From assembly GCF_001748085.1 (NCBI RefSeq), contig NZ_BBZK01000009.1:248001-312000 (forward strand): 64,000 nucleotides of DNA. Direction: 5' to 3'. The notes below the pieces were generated by a model. That model was not told where the DNA came from. It was given only the letters and a program-made list of their open reading frames with translations, and searched no databases. The stretch is from Streptomyces sp. TP-A0874 (GTDB lineage Bacteria > Actinomycetota > Actinomycetes > Streptomycetales > Streptomycetaceae). Positions 52,920 to 61,173 of this stretch are shown piece by piece; positions within the stretch are counted from its first letter, which is position 1, and each line of letters opens with the position of its first letter. The translations under genes were made by a program, and so were the position numbers.

Positions 52920-54320
52920 ATGACCGAAGCGGACCGTGGCGGATACCGCACCGAGCACGACTCGATGGGAGAGGTGCGGGTGCCGGCGTCCGCCAAGTGG
53001 CGGGCCCAGACCCAGCGCGCGGTGGAGAACTTCCCGATCTCCGGACAGCGGTTGGAGCGGGCGCACATCGAGGCGCTGGCCCGGATCAAAGGGGCTGCCG
53101 CCCTGGTCAACGCCGAGCTGGGGGTGCTCGCTCCCGAGCTGGCCGGGGCGATCGGCTCGGCTGCCGCCGAGGTCGCCGAGGGGAGGTGGGACGACCACTT
53201 CCCGGTGGACGTCTTCCAGACCGGCTCAGGCACCTCCTCGAACATGAACGCCAACGAGGTGCTGGCGACGCTGGCGAGCGAACGGCTGGGCTCCCCCGTC
53301 CACCCCAACGACCACGTCAACGCCAGCCAGTCGTCCAACGACGTCTTCCCGTCGTCCATCCACATCGCCGCGACCGCCGCGGTGACCGCCGACCTGATGC
53401 CGGCGCTCGACCACCTGGCGGCTGCCCTGGAGCGCAAGGCCGCCGAGTTCACGGATGTCGTCAAGGCCGGTCGCACCCACCTGATGGACGCCACCCCGGT
53501 GACTCTCGGGCAGGAGTTCGGCGGGTTCGCCGCGCAGGTCCGGTACGGGGTGGAGCGGCTGGAGGCCGCGCTGCCGCGGCTGGCGGAGCTACCGCTCGGC
53601 GGGACCGCGGTGGGCACCGGGATCAACACCCCGGCCGGCTTCGCACCGGCGGTGATCGCGGAGTTGCGGCGGACCACCGGGCTGCCGCTGACCGAGGCCC
53701 GCGACCACTTCGAGGCCCAGGGTTCCCGGGACGGTCTCGTCGAGGCCTCGGGCCAGCTGCGGACCATCGCGGTGAGCCTGACCAAGATCTGCAACGACCT
53801 GCGGTGGATGGCCTCCGGCCCCCGCACCGGCTTGGCCGAGATCCAGCTCCCGGACCTGCAACCGGGCTCCTCCATCATGCCGGGCAAGGTGAACCCGGTC
53901 GTGCCGGAGGCGGTGCTGATGGTCACGGCCCAGGTCGTCGGGAACGACGCGACCGTCGCCGCGGCGGGCGCCTCGGGCAACTTCGAACTGAACGTCATGC
54001 TGCCGGTGATGGCCAAGAACCTGCTGGAGTCGGTGCGGCTGCTGGCCAACGCGGCGCGGCTGCTGGCCGACCGCACGGTCGACGGGATCACCGCGGACGC
54101 CGACCGGGCCCGTGAGTACGCGGAGTCCTCGCCCTCCGTCGTCACCCCGCTCAACCGGTACATCGGGTACGAGGAGGCGGCGAAGGTGGCCAAGCGGTCG
54201 CTGGCCGAGCGGCGCACCATCCGCGAGGTGGTGCTGGACTCCGGCTATGTGGAGCGCGGACTGCTGACCGTCGAGCAACTCGACGAGGCGCTCGACGTGC
54301 TGCGGATGACCCGCCCCTGA
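52920..54320 (+). CDS. fumC: Class II fumarate hydratase
   Basis: Metal-free, oxygen-stable fumarase of the aspartase/fumarase superfamily, 466 residues. Signatures: FQTGSGTSSNMNANEVLA, VNASQSSNDVFPSSIHIAA, VKAGRTHLMDATPVTLGQEF and the superfamily loop PGSSIMPGKVNPVVPE with the catalytic Ser. The ATG at 52920 follows GGAGGAG; an ATG-like start 21 bases earlier is less likely. Having both fumarases side by side gives an oxygen- and iron-independent backup. Confidence 0.97.
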   Translation: MTEADRGGYRTEHDSMGEVRVPASAKWRAQTQRAVENFPISGQRLERAHIEALARIKGAAALVNAELGVLAPELAGAIGSAAAEVAEGRWDDHFPVDVFQTGSGTSSNMNANEVLATLASERLGSPVHPNDHVNASQSSNDVFPSSIHIAATAAVTADLMPALDHLAAALERKAAEFTDVVKAGRTHLMDATPVTLGQEFGGFAAQVRYGVERLEAALPRLAELPLGGTAVGTGINTPAGFAPAVIAELRRTTGLPLTEARDHFEAQGSRDGLVEASGQLRTIAVSLTKICNDLRWMASGPRTGLAEIQLPDLQPGSSIMPGKVNPVVPEAVLMVTAQVVGNDATVAAAGASGNFELNVMLPVMAKNLLESVRLLANAARLLADRTVDGITADADRAREYAESSPSVVTPLNRYIGYEEAAKVAKRSLAERRTIREVVLDSGYVERGLLTVEQLDEALDVLRMTRP

Positions 54321-54412
54321 CGCGTTCGGGCGCGGGGGCGGAGCCGGAGGAGCCTTCCCGGGGCTGGCCCGTATTCGTCGGGGTCGGCGGGCCGGCCCGT
54401 AGGCTTTCTCCC

Positions 54413-55141
54413 ATGACAGCGCATACGGCGGGCCAGGGAACCGGCGGTCGGACCGCCCCCACCGGCGGCGGGGTACCGGGGGCCGACCACAGGTGGGCGC
54501 CCGGCGAGCAGGTGCTCTGGCGCTACCGCGCGAACGGTTCGGCGGAGATCCACATCTGCCGCCCGGTGACGGTGGTGCAGGACACTTCCGAACTCCTCGC
54601 GGTCTGGCTGGCGCCGGGCACCCTCTGCGTCAGACCAGAGCTGGTCGACGGGACCGCGGTCCACTGCGAGCCGCTGGCCACCCGCTACACCAGGCCGCGC
54701 CGGACCGCCCGTGTGCACTGGACGGGCAACGGGGTGCTGAAGCTGGCCCGGGCCGGCGAGCCATGGTCGGTCTGGCTGTTCTGGGAGCCCGGTTGGAGGT
54801 TCCGGAACTACTACGTCAACCTGGAGGAACCGCGGCTGCGCTGGCCCGGCGGGATCGACTCGGAGGACCACTTCCTGGACATCGGGGTGCGTCCCGACGG
54901 CAGTTGGCACTGGATCGACGAGGACGAGTTCGCGCAGGCCTCCGCGGTCGGCCTGCTCGACACGGAGCAGTGCGGCCGGGTGCGCGCGGCGGGCCTCGCC
55001 GCGGTGGAGCGGATCGAGGCCTGGGCCGCTCCTTTCGACGGCGGTTGGGACCGCTGGCGGCCCGATCCGGCCTGGAGCGTGCCAGCGCTGCGCGACGACT
55101 GGGACCGTGCGCCGGTGACGGAGCATCAAAGACTCTCTTGA
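54413..55141 (+). CDS. DUF402-domain protein
   Basis: Protein of 242 residues with a DUF402 (FomD-like) domain: GEPWSVWLFWEPGWRFRNYY, VNLEEPRLRWPGGIDSEDHF and LDIGVRPDGSWHWIDEDEFA. Relatives include FomD, a nucleotide-diphosphate phosphohydrolase in fosfomycin synthesis, and small nucleoside diphosphatases. The acidic residues DSEDHFLDI and DEDEF fit metal binding. The ribosome binding site is weak. The substrate is not known. Confidence 0.82.
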   Translation: MTAHTAGQGTGGRTAPTGGGVPGADHRWAPGEQVLWRYRANGSAEIHICRPVTVVQDTSELLAVWLAPGTLCVRPELVDGTAVHCEPLATRYTRPRRTARVHWTGNGVLKLARAGEPWSVWLFWEPGWRFRNYYVNLEEPRLRWPGGIDSEDHFLDIGVRPDGSWHWIDEDEFAQASAVGLLDTEQCGRVRAAGLAAVERIEAWAAPFDGGWDRWRPDPAWSVPALRDDWDRAPVTEHQRLS

Positions 55142-55170
55142 TGCGCCCCGGGGCACCAAACGTAGGATCA

Positions 55171-55229
55171 ACATCCGCGCCGGAGGAACCCTGGCAACCC
55201 TCGGTTCTCCGGCACCGACCAACGGATGT
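55171..55229 (+). promoter_or_regulatory. Structured leader upstream of the methyltransferase gene
   Basis: ACATCCG (55171-55177) pairs with CGGATGT (55223-55229), a 7-bp closing stem. Inside, GCCGGAGGAACC (55179-55190) pairs with GGTTCTCCGGC (55203-55213) with one bulge, closing a 12-base loop CTGGCAACCCTC. The outer stem ends 12 bases before the GGGGG ribosome binding site of the methyltransferase. This suggests a cis-acting RNA that could control translation. It does not fit the SAM-I or SAM-IV consensus, although the loop contains GGCAACC. Confidence 0.5.
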
Positions 55230-55250
55230 CGTCAGCAGGATGGGGGAAGC

Positions 55251-55928
55251 GTGAGCGGGAACGGCTTCAGCGGTTTCGACCACTCGCCGGACGAGCGCAC
55301 CGGACAGGCCGAGGCCTTCGACGCCATCGGCCCCCGGTACTCCGAGGCCTTCCCCCACAAGGAGGGGCAGCTCGCGGCCGGGCGCTGGCTGCTGGAGGCG
55401 CTGCCGCCGGACTCCCGGATCCTGGACGTCGGCTGCGGCACCGGCCTGCCGACCGCCCGGCAGCTCTCCGACGCCGGCCACCGGGTGGTGGGTGTCGACC
55501 TCTCGGCCGGCATGGTGGAGCTCGCCCGGGACAACGTCCCCAAAGCCGAGTTCCACCAGCGGGACATGGCCGGGCTGTCCGCCGGCGGCCCGCGGGCGCT
55601 GGGCCTCTTCGACGCGGCCACCGCCTTCTTCTCCCTGGTCATGCTCCCGCGGCGGGAGATTCCGGAGGCCCTGCGAACGATCCACGGCCTGCTGCGCCCC
55701 GACGGACTGCTCGCCCTCTCCATGGTCGAGGCGGACGTGGACGACTGCCCCGTCCCGTTCCTGGGCCACACGATCCGGGTATCGGGTTATCTGCGGGACG
55801 AACTGCGCCAGGTCGTCGAAGCCTCGGGCTTCGAGATCACCGGAGAACATCTGGAGTCCTACGCCCCGGCGAGCACGGACGTACCACCCGAGATCCAGCT
55901 CTTCCTGCACTGCCGACGACGCGCCTGA
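55251..55928 (+). CDS. Class I SAM-dependent methyltransferase
   Basis: Rossmann-fold methyltransferase of 225 residues. Motif I is SRILDVGCGTGLPTARQLSD near residue 60, motif II VVGVDLSAGMVELARDN, and the post-motifs ATAFFSLVMLPRREIPEALR and LLRPDGLLALSMVEAD. The acceptor is not predictable. The GTG start follows GGGGGAA and lies just after a structured leader. The SpoIIE gene follows after 33 bases and may be co-transcribed. Confidence 0.88.
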   Translation: MSGNGFSGFDHSPDERTGQAEAFDAIGPRYSEAFPHKEGQLAAGRWLLEALPPDSRILDVGCGTGLPTARQLSDAGHRVVGVDLSAGMVELARDNVPKAEFHQRDMAGLSAGGPRALGLFDAATAFFSLVMLPRREIPEALRTIHGLLRPDGLLALSMVEADVDDCPVPFLGHTIRVSGYLRDELRQVVEASGFEITGEHLESYAPASTDVPPEIQLFLHCRRRA

Positions 55929-55961
55929 CCGACAGCGCGCCCGACGCGCAGCCCCGGATGG

Positions 55962-58073
55962 ATGGAAACCCCACGCGTGACGGAGCACCCGACCTCCCAT
56001 GACGGCCGGCCGACCGCTGCCCAGCCCGAGCGGTCCCCGGCGGAACCGCAGGGCGCGGTCCAACGACCCGCCGCACCCCCCTCCGACGCCTCGGCCGCCC
56101 GGCCCACCGAGCGGCACCCGGCGACCGCCCGCCCCCACCCGGGCGGACCTTCGGCGGCCGCCGGACCCGAGCCCGAGCAGCAGGGTCGGTGCGAGAGCCC
56201 GGTGGACCATCCGCAGCCGGGAGGTGAAGGGCCCGTCCCGGGGCCGCTGCCCAGACAGGCCGGCGAGGGCGGCTCGGCTCCCCCCGCGCCCGCCCGCTTG
56301 ACTCCGCTCCCCGCCGATCCGCCGGACTCCCAGGCGCTGGCACGGCTGCAACGTGAGAGCGACCGGCTGCGGTTCGTCGGTGCCGCCACCCGGCGGGTGG
56401 CCCGCGGCATCGACCTCGACGAGATCGTGCTGGGCCTCTGCCGGGCCACCGTGCCCACCTTCGCCGACGTGATCCTGGTCTACCTACGCGATCCACTCCC
56501 GGTGGGTGACGAACGGCCGGTCGAGCCGGTGGTCCTGCGGCTTCGTCGCACCGACCGGCTGCCGGACGGCAGGGCGGTTCAGCCCGAGGGGCGGCACCCG
56601 GAGGACGGCGGGGGGCCGCTGCTCAGTCTGTCCGCGGACCCGCTGCCGGCCGCCGAGTTGACCGAGGTGCGGCCGGGCGGCCCCCTCGCCGAGGTGCTCC
56701 GCGGGGTGCGTCCGGTCTTCGGGGACTCCCCGGCCGCCCGGGCCGCGCTCCCCGAACTCCTGGGAGCGGAGCACCCGATACCCGACGGCTCCCGAGCCGT
56801 TCTCGCGCCGCTGCGCGGCCGTCGCCGGGTCATCGGCGCGGCGGTCTTCCTTCGCCGCCCGGACCGCTCCGCTTTCGAGGCGGACGACCTGCTGGTCGCC
56901 GCCCAGCTCGCCACGCACACCGCGCTCGGGGTCGACAAGGCCGTGCTCTACGGCCGCGAGGCGTACATCGCCGACGCCCTGCAGCGGGCCATGCTGCCGG
57001 ACTCGCTGCCCCAACCCACCGGGGTCCGGCTGGCCAGCCGCTACCTCCCGGCCGCCGAGTCGGCCCGGGTCGGCGGCGACTGGTACGACGCGATCCCGCT
57101 GCCCGGCAGCCGGGTCGCCCTGGTCGTCGGCGACGTGATGGGCCACTCGGTGACCTCGGCCGCCATCATGGGGCAGCTCCGCACGACCGCCCAGACGCTG
57201 GCCCAGCTCGACCTGCCGCCCCAGGAGGTCCTGCACCACCTGGACGAGCAGGCGCAGCGGCTGGGCAGCGACCGCATGGCGACGTGCCTGTACGCGGTCT
57301 ACGACCCGGTGGCGCACCGGATCGTGGTCGCCAACGCCGGGCATCCGCCGCCCGTGCTGCTGCACATGGGCGGTCGGGCCGAGGTGCTGCGGGTGCCGCC
57401 GGGGGCGCCGATCGGGGTCGGCGGGGTCGACTTCGAAGCCGTGGAACTGGACGCCCCGGCCGGTACGACGCTGCTGCTTTACACCGACGGGCTGGTCGAG
57501 TCGCGGCGGCGCGACGTCTGGACCGGCATCGAGCAGCTGCGCGAGCGGCTGGTCGCGACCTCGGAGTTGACCGGGGCGGACCATCCGCCGCCACTGGAGG
57601 CGCTCTGCGACGAAGTGCTGGACATGCTCGGCCCGGGCGACCGGGACGATGACATCGCCCTGCTGGCCGCGCGCTTCGACGGGATCGAGCCGAGCGATGT
57701 GGCCTACTGGTACCTCGAGGCACACGAGCAGGCCCCGGCCAAGGCCCGCCGGTTGGCCCGGTCGGCGCTGGTCCGCTGGGGGCTGGAGGAGTTGACGGAC
57801 TCCCTGGAACTGCTCGTCAGCGAAGTGGTGACCAACGCCGTCCGGTACGCCGAACGTCCGATCAGCCTGCGACTGCTGCGGACCGACGTGCTCCGCTGCG
57901 AGGTGGGCGACGACGTACCCCAGTTGCCCCGGCTGCGGCACGCCAAGCCGTCCGACGAGGGCGGGCGCGGCCTCTACCTGGTCAACAAGGTGGCCAGACG
58001 GTGGGGCGCGACGCGCCTGAGCACCGGCAAGGTCGTGTGGTTCGAACTCGGCGGGGCGGCTCCCCGAGTCTGA
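55962..58073 (+). CDS. GAF-SpoIIE phosphatase with C-terminal HATPase
   Basis: Second partner-switching regulator in the window, 703 residues. The N-terminal 110 residues are proline-rich and disordered. A GAF domain spans about 125-330, SpoIIE/PP2C about 350-570 (VGGDWYDAIPLPGSR, VVGDVMGHSVTSAAIMGQ, LYTDGLVESRRRD, DRDDDIALLAARFD) and HATPase about 585-700 (LLVSEVVTNAVRYAE, DEGGRGLYLVNKVARRWG). The ATG at 55962 was taken; GTG at 55977 is possible. The domain order matches the larger protein at 15982 without PAS domains. Confidence 0.91.
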   Translation: METPRVTEHPTSHDGRPTAAQPERSPAEPQGAVQRPAAPPSDASAARPTERHPATARPHPGGPSAAAGPEPEQQGRCESPVDHPQPGGEGPVPGPLPRQAGEGGSAPPAPARLTPLPADPPDSQALARLQRESDRLRFVGAATRRVARGIDLDEIVLGLCRATVPTFADVILVYLRDPLPVGDERPVEPVVLRLRRTDRLPDGRAVQPEGRHPEDGGGPLLSLSADPLPAAELTEVRPGGPLAEVLRGVRPVFGDSPAARAALPELLGAEHPIPDGSRAVLAPLRGRRRVIGAAVFLRRPDRSAFEADDLLVAAQLATHTALGVDKAVLYGREAYIADALQRAMLPDSLPQPTGVRLASRYLPAAESARVGGDWYDAIPLPGSRVALVVGDVMGHSVTSAAIMGQLRTTAQTLAQLDLPPQEVLHHLDEQAQRLGSDRMATCLYAVYDPVAHRIVVANAGHPPPVLLHMGGRAEVLRVPPGAPIGVGGVDFEAVELDAPAGTTLLLYTDGLVESRRRDVWTGIEQLRERLVATSELTGADHPPPLEALCDEVLDMLGPGDRDDDIALLAARFDGIEPSDVAYWYLEAHEQAPAKARRLARSALVRWGLEELTDSLELLVSEVVTNAVRYAERPISLRLLRTDVLRCEVGDDVPQLPRLRHAKPSDEGGRGLYLVNKVARRWGATRLSTGKVVWFELGGAAPRV

Positions 58074-58104
58074 CCGATCGCCGCCGCTCGTCGACCGGCG
58101 GCGA

Positions 58105-58136
58105 GGGGCGAGCGGTGGGTGTTCGCCGCTCGCCCC
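58105..58136 (+). terminator. Hairpin terminator after the SpoIIE gene
   Basis: GGGGCGAGCGG (58105-58115) pairs perfectly with CCGCTCGCCCC (58126-58136) around a 10-base loop. It starts 31 bases after the SpoIIE stop codon. Confidence 0.75.
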
Positions 58137-58202
58137 GCACCTCATAGCTCGAGAGGGCTGTTTCTCCCATACCCGCTATGCCGGTTCACCCGTTCGCGCT
58201 AT

Positions 58203-58214
58203 AGTGATATCACT
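58203..58214. promoter_or_regulatory. Perfect palindrome before the SPFH-RHH operon, candidate operator
   Basis: AGTGATATCACT is a perfect 12-bp palindrome in an A/T-richer patch (58195-58220), 113 bases upstream of the SPFH start. The second gene of the operon encodes a ribbon-helix-helix protein that might bind here (inference). Confidence 0.5.
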
Positions 58215-58326
58215 TTGCTAGAGGCGGTCGCCCGACCCCAGGGGCGCACTCGCCTCCGCGCTGTCCAGCCTCCTGCGGCACCGACAACCTTGCAGCGCCG
58301 ACCAGGCGCCGGAACGGGGAAACCTC

Positions 58327-59280
58327 ATGCCCGACCACCAAATCACCGCCCAGCCGACGGCTCCGCACAACCCGGCGGCCCATCAGCCGGAGTTCAACGA
58401 GCACGCAGCCAAGAGCATCGGCGGCGGGCTCGCACTGCTCCTCGGCCTGATCGGCCTGCTCCTCGGCATCACCTTGACCATCGCCGGCGGAAGCCTGATC
58501 GACGACGGCAGTGCCGACATCGGCGCACCCTCGCTCATCCTGGGCATCCTGCTCACCCTGGCCTCCTTCTTCGCGATACGCGGACTCAACATGGTCGCTC
58601 CCGGCGAGGCCCGGGTGGTCCAGCTCTTCGGCCGGTACAAGGGCACCATCCGCACCGACGGTCTGCGCTGGGTCAACCCGCTGACCAGCCGCAAGAAGAT
58701 CTCCACCCGGGTCCGCAACCACGAGACCGAGGTGATGAAGGTCAACGACGCCGACGGCAACCCGGTGGAGCTGGCCGCCGTGGTCGTCTGGCAGGTCGAG
58801 GACACCGCGAAGGCCACCTTCGGGGTCGACGACTTCATCGAGTTCGTCAGCATCCAGACCGAGGCCGCCGTACGGCACATCGCCATCGAGTACCCGTACG
58901 ACGCCCCGGACGAGGACGGACTCTCGCTGCGCGGGAACGCCGAGGAGATCACCCAGAAGCTGGATGTGGAGCTCTCCGCCCGGGTGCGGTCGGCCGGCGT
59001 CCGGATCATCGAGTCCCGCTTCAGCCACCTCGCCTACGCCCCGGAGATCGCCGCCGCGATGCTCCAGCGGCAGCAGGCCGGCGCGGTGGTCGCCGCCCGC
59101 CAGCAGATCGTGGACGGTGCGGTCGGCATGGTCGAGGCCGCGCTGACCCGCCTCGACGCGCGGAACCTGGTCGAGCTGGACGAGGAGCGCAAGGCGGCGA
59201 TGGTCAGCAACCTGCTGGTGGTCCTCTGCGGCGACAGCGCCCCGCAGCCGGTCATCAACACCGGCACGCTATACCAGTGA
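58327..59280 (+). CDS. SPFH/Band 7 membrane protein
   Basis: Stomatin-like scaffold of the membrane, 317 residues. Two hydrophobic segments (LALLLGLIGLLLGITLTIAG and LILGILLTLASFFAIRGL) precede an SPFH domain: NMVAPGEARVVQLFGRYKGT, RNHETEVMKVNDADGNPVEL and EITQKLDVELSARVRSAGVR, followed by the coiled-coil-like RQQIVDGAVGMVEAALTRLD. The start fits a GGGGAAACC ribosome binding region. Its stop overlaps the start of the small RHH gene, so the two are co-translated. Confidence 0.92.
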   Translation: MPDHQITAQPTAPHNPAAHQPEFNEHAAKSIGGGLALLLGLIGLLLGITLTIAGGSLIDDGSADIGAPSLILGILLTLASFFAIRGLNMVAPGEARVVQLFGRYKGTIRTDGLRWVNPLTSRKKISTRVRNHETEVMKVNDADGNPVELAAVVVWQVEDTAKATFGVDDFIEFVSIQTEAAVRHIAIEYPYDAPDEDGLSLRGNAEEITQKLDVELSARVRSAGVRIIESRFSHLAYAPEIAAAMLQRQQAGAVVAARQQIVDGAVGMVEAALTRLDARNLVELDEERKAAMVSNLLVVLCGDSAPQPVINTGTLYQ

Positions 59281-59546
59281 CCGATGATCCGGAGGCGCCC
59301 CGGAAACGGCGGCCGCAGCAGCGCAAACAGGTGCTGCTGCGGCTGGACCCAGCCGTCCACGAAGCGCTCAGCCGGTGGGCCGCCAGCGAACTGCGAAGCG
59401 CCAACGCCCAGATCGAGTTCCTCCTCCGCAAGGCCCTGAAGGAGGCCGGGCGCCTGCCCGACCAGGTCGGCCCGATGCGCCGCCCCGGCCGCCCACCGGC
59501 CGCGGAGCGGAGTCGACCGGAGAGCGATCCGCCGCACCAGAACTGA
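59277..59546 (+). CDS. Ribbon-helix-helix (Arc-like) protein
   Basis: Small basic protein of 89 residues. The RHH core reads KQVLLRLDPAVHEALSRWAA and SELRSANAQIEFLLRKALKE, as in Arc and toxin-antitoxin regulators. A proline/arginine-rich tail follows. The GTG overlaps the SPFH stop (GTGA). It may autoregulate the operon through the palindrome at 58203, or partner the SPFH protein. Confidence 0.87.
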   Translation: MTDDPEAPRKRRPQQRKQVLLRLDPAVHEALSRWAASELRSANAQIEFLLRKALKEAGRLPDQVGPMRRPGRPPAAERSRPESDPPHQN

Positions 59547-59965
59547 AGGTGCGGTCGGACTCCGCCGGCCGCACTCGGAACCAGACGACCAGTTGCGGCC
59601 CCGACGACGGCCCCGGCCACCCGCCGGGGCCGTCGTTCGATGTCCTGCCGAGAAGATCCTCCGGTCGGCGCCCGCTGCCGGAGCAGTTGCGGGAGCGCCG
59701 GCAGCTGCTGTCCGTCCTCTCGTCGCCTTCGGCACCAGGCACTGCGACGCCGTCCCGTCGGTCGGCCCGGCAGCTCTGAGTTCCGGACCGGCCCGGGGCA
59801 CGCCCGGAGCAGGACAAGCCGACCGCGCCCGGGGCCGGAGCCGTATCTCCCCCAAAGCGGTGAGCCTGTCTGCTTTTTCCCGGATATCGGATATGACAGT
59901 GTTGGTCCGTCCAGCCTCGCGGAAGAGCCGCGAAAGGGCTGATCACCGCCGGAAAGGAAGAGACC
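59547..59965. other. Intergenic region upstream of ahpC
   Basis: About 420 bases with a strong hairpin (59604-59636) near the left end and the ahpC promoter near the right. GGATATCGGATATGACAG at about 59880-59897 is A/T-rich and repeats GGATAT, a plausible promoter or activator site. No oxyR or other gene is found on either strand here. Confidence 0.6.
59604..59636 (+). terminator. Strong hairpin terminator after the RHH gene
   Basis: ACGACGGCCCCGGC (59604-59617) pairs perfectly with GCCGGGGCCGTCGT (59623-59636), a 14-bp stem with a 5-base loop, 57 bases after the stop codon. Confidence 0.82.
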
Positions 59966-60520
59966 GTGCTCACTGTCGGCGACAAGTTCCCCGCCTACGA
60001 GTTGACCGCCTGCGTAAGCCTCGACCCGGAGAAGGCGTTCCGCCGGATCAACCAGAAGAGTTTCGAGGGCAAGTGGCGGGTCATCTTCTTCTGGCCGAAG
60101 GACTTCACCTTCGTCTGCCCGACGGAGATCGCCGCGTTCGGCCGGTTGAACAGCGAGTTCGCCGACCGGGACGCGCAGCTGCTCGGGGTCTCGGGCGACT
60201 CCGAGTTCGTCCACCACGCCTGGCGCAGGGACCACGCCGACCTCCGCGACCTGCCGTTCCCCATGCTCGCTGACTCGGGCCACGAGTTGATGAGCGACTG
60301 CGGGGTGCGGGGCGACGACGGTTTCGCCCAGCGCGCGGTGTTCATCGTGGACCCGGGCAACGAGATCCAGTTCACCATGGTCACCGCCGGCTCGGTCGGC
60401 CGGAACCCGCAGGAGGTGCTGCGGGTGCTGGACGCCCTCCAGACCGACGAGCTCTGTCCCTGCAACTGGAACAAGGGAGAGGAGACCCTCGACCCGGTCG
60501 CCCTCCTGGCCGGGCAGTGA
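59966..60520 (+). CDS. ahpC: Alkyl hydroperoxide reductase, peroxiredoxin subunit
   Basis: Thiol peroxidase that reduces organic peroxides and H2O2, 184 residues. The peroxidatic cysteine is Cys51 in KDFTFVCPTEIAAF. The resolving cysteine is in DELCPCNWNKGEE near residue 164-166. The GTG follows GGAAAGGAAG. It is followed after 6 bases by ahpD, which recycles it through lipoamide in actinobacteria (established knowledge). Confidence 0.97.
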   Translation: MLTVGDKFPAYELTACVSLDPEKAFRRINQKSFEGKWRVIFFWPKDFTFVCPTEIAAFGRLNSEFADRDAQLLGVSGDSEFVHHAWRRDHADLRDLPFPMLADSGHELMSDCGVRGDDGFAQRAVFIVDPGNEIQFTMVTAGSVGRNPQEVLRVLDALQTDELCPCNWNKGEETLDPVALLAGQ

Positions 60521-60526
60521 TCCGCC

Positions 60527-61075
60527 GTGGCTCTGGCCGAACTCGCCTCCGCCCTCCCGGAGTACGCCAAGGACCTCCGGCTGAACCTCAGTTCCCTCCT
60601 CGGCAACTCGCAGCTGCCGCAGCAGCGGCTCTGGGGCACCGTGCTCGCCTGCGCGATGGCCGCCCGGTCACCGCGGATGCTCGCCGAACTGGAGCCGGAG
60701 GCCAGGGAGAAGCTCTCCGCTGAGGCGTACACCGCGGCCAAGTCGGCCGCCGCCCTCATGGCGATGACCAACGTCTACTACCGGGCCCGGCACATGCTCT
60801 CCGACCCGGAGTACGGCAAGCTCCGTGCGGGGCTGCGGATGAACGTCATCCGCGACCCCGGGGTGGAGAGGGCCGACTTCGAACTGTGGTCGCTGGCCGT
60901 CTCCGCCGTCAACGGCTGCGGAGCCTGCCTCGACTCCCACGAACAGGCCCTCCGGAAGGCGGACGTGGACCGCGAGACGATCCAGACCGCCCTCAGGATC
61001 GCGGCCGTGCTGCAGGCCGTCGGCACCACGCTGGAGAGCGAGGCGGTCCTGGCGGCCGAGACGGTCGCGCACTGA
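60527..61075 (+). CDS. ahpD: Alkyl hydroperoxide reductase AhpD
   Basis: CxxC-type reductase of the carboxymuconolactone decarboxylase-like fold that recharges AhpC, 182 residues. The active site reads VNGCGACLDSHEQALRKAD near residues 128-146, with both cysteines and the histidine present, and the upstream Glu in FELWSLAVSAV. GTG start 6 bases after the ahpC stop. It ends at a shared hairpin with the convergent membrane protein gene. Confidence 0.96.
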   Translation: MALAELASALPEYAKDLRLNLSSLLGNSQLPQQRLWGTVLACAMAARSPRMLAELEPEAREKLSAEAYTAAKSAAALMAMTNVYYRARHMLSDPEYGKLRAGLRMNVIRDPGVERADFELWSLAVSAVNGCGACLDSHEQALRKADVDRETIQTALRIAAVLQAVGTTLESEAVLAAETVAH

Positions 61076-61118
61076 CCGCTCGACGGCCTCCGGACGGTTG
61101 CCGGACACCCATGCGTCG

Positions 61119-61164
61119 GCCGGGTGGTGGGCCGTACCGCCCGCCCGGCACACCACCACCCGGC
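61119..61164. terminator. Bidirectional terminator between ahpD and the AI-2E family gene
   Basis: GCCGGGTGGTGG (61119-61130) and CCACCACCCGGC (61153-61164) form a perfect 12-bp stem with a 22-base loop between convergent stops. Confidence 0.7.
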
Positions 61165-61173
61165 GGCCCGGCG

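Noticed and set aside
55122..55143. Hairpin GCATCAA/TTGATGC overlapping the stop of the DUF402 gene
   Set aside because: Short 7-bp stem inside coding sequence; too weak to call a terminator, though it might add to the leader at 55171.
55171..55229. SAM-I or SAM-IV riboswitch before the methyltransferase gene
   Set aside because: Only a GGCAACC segment is shared; the characteristic P2 kink-turn and pseudoknot parts are absent. Kept as an unnamed structured leader.
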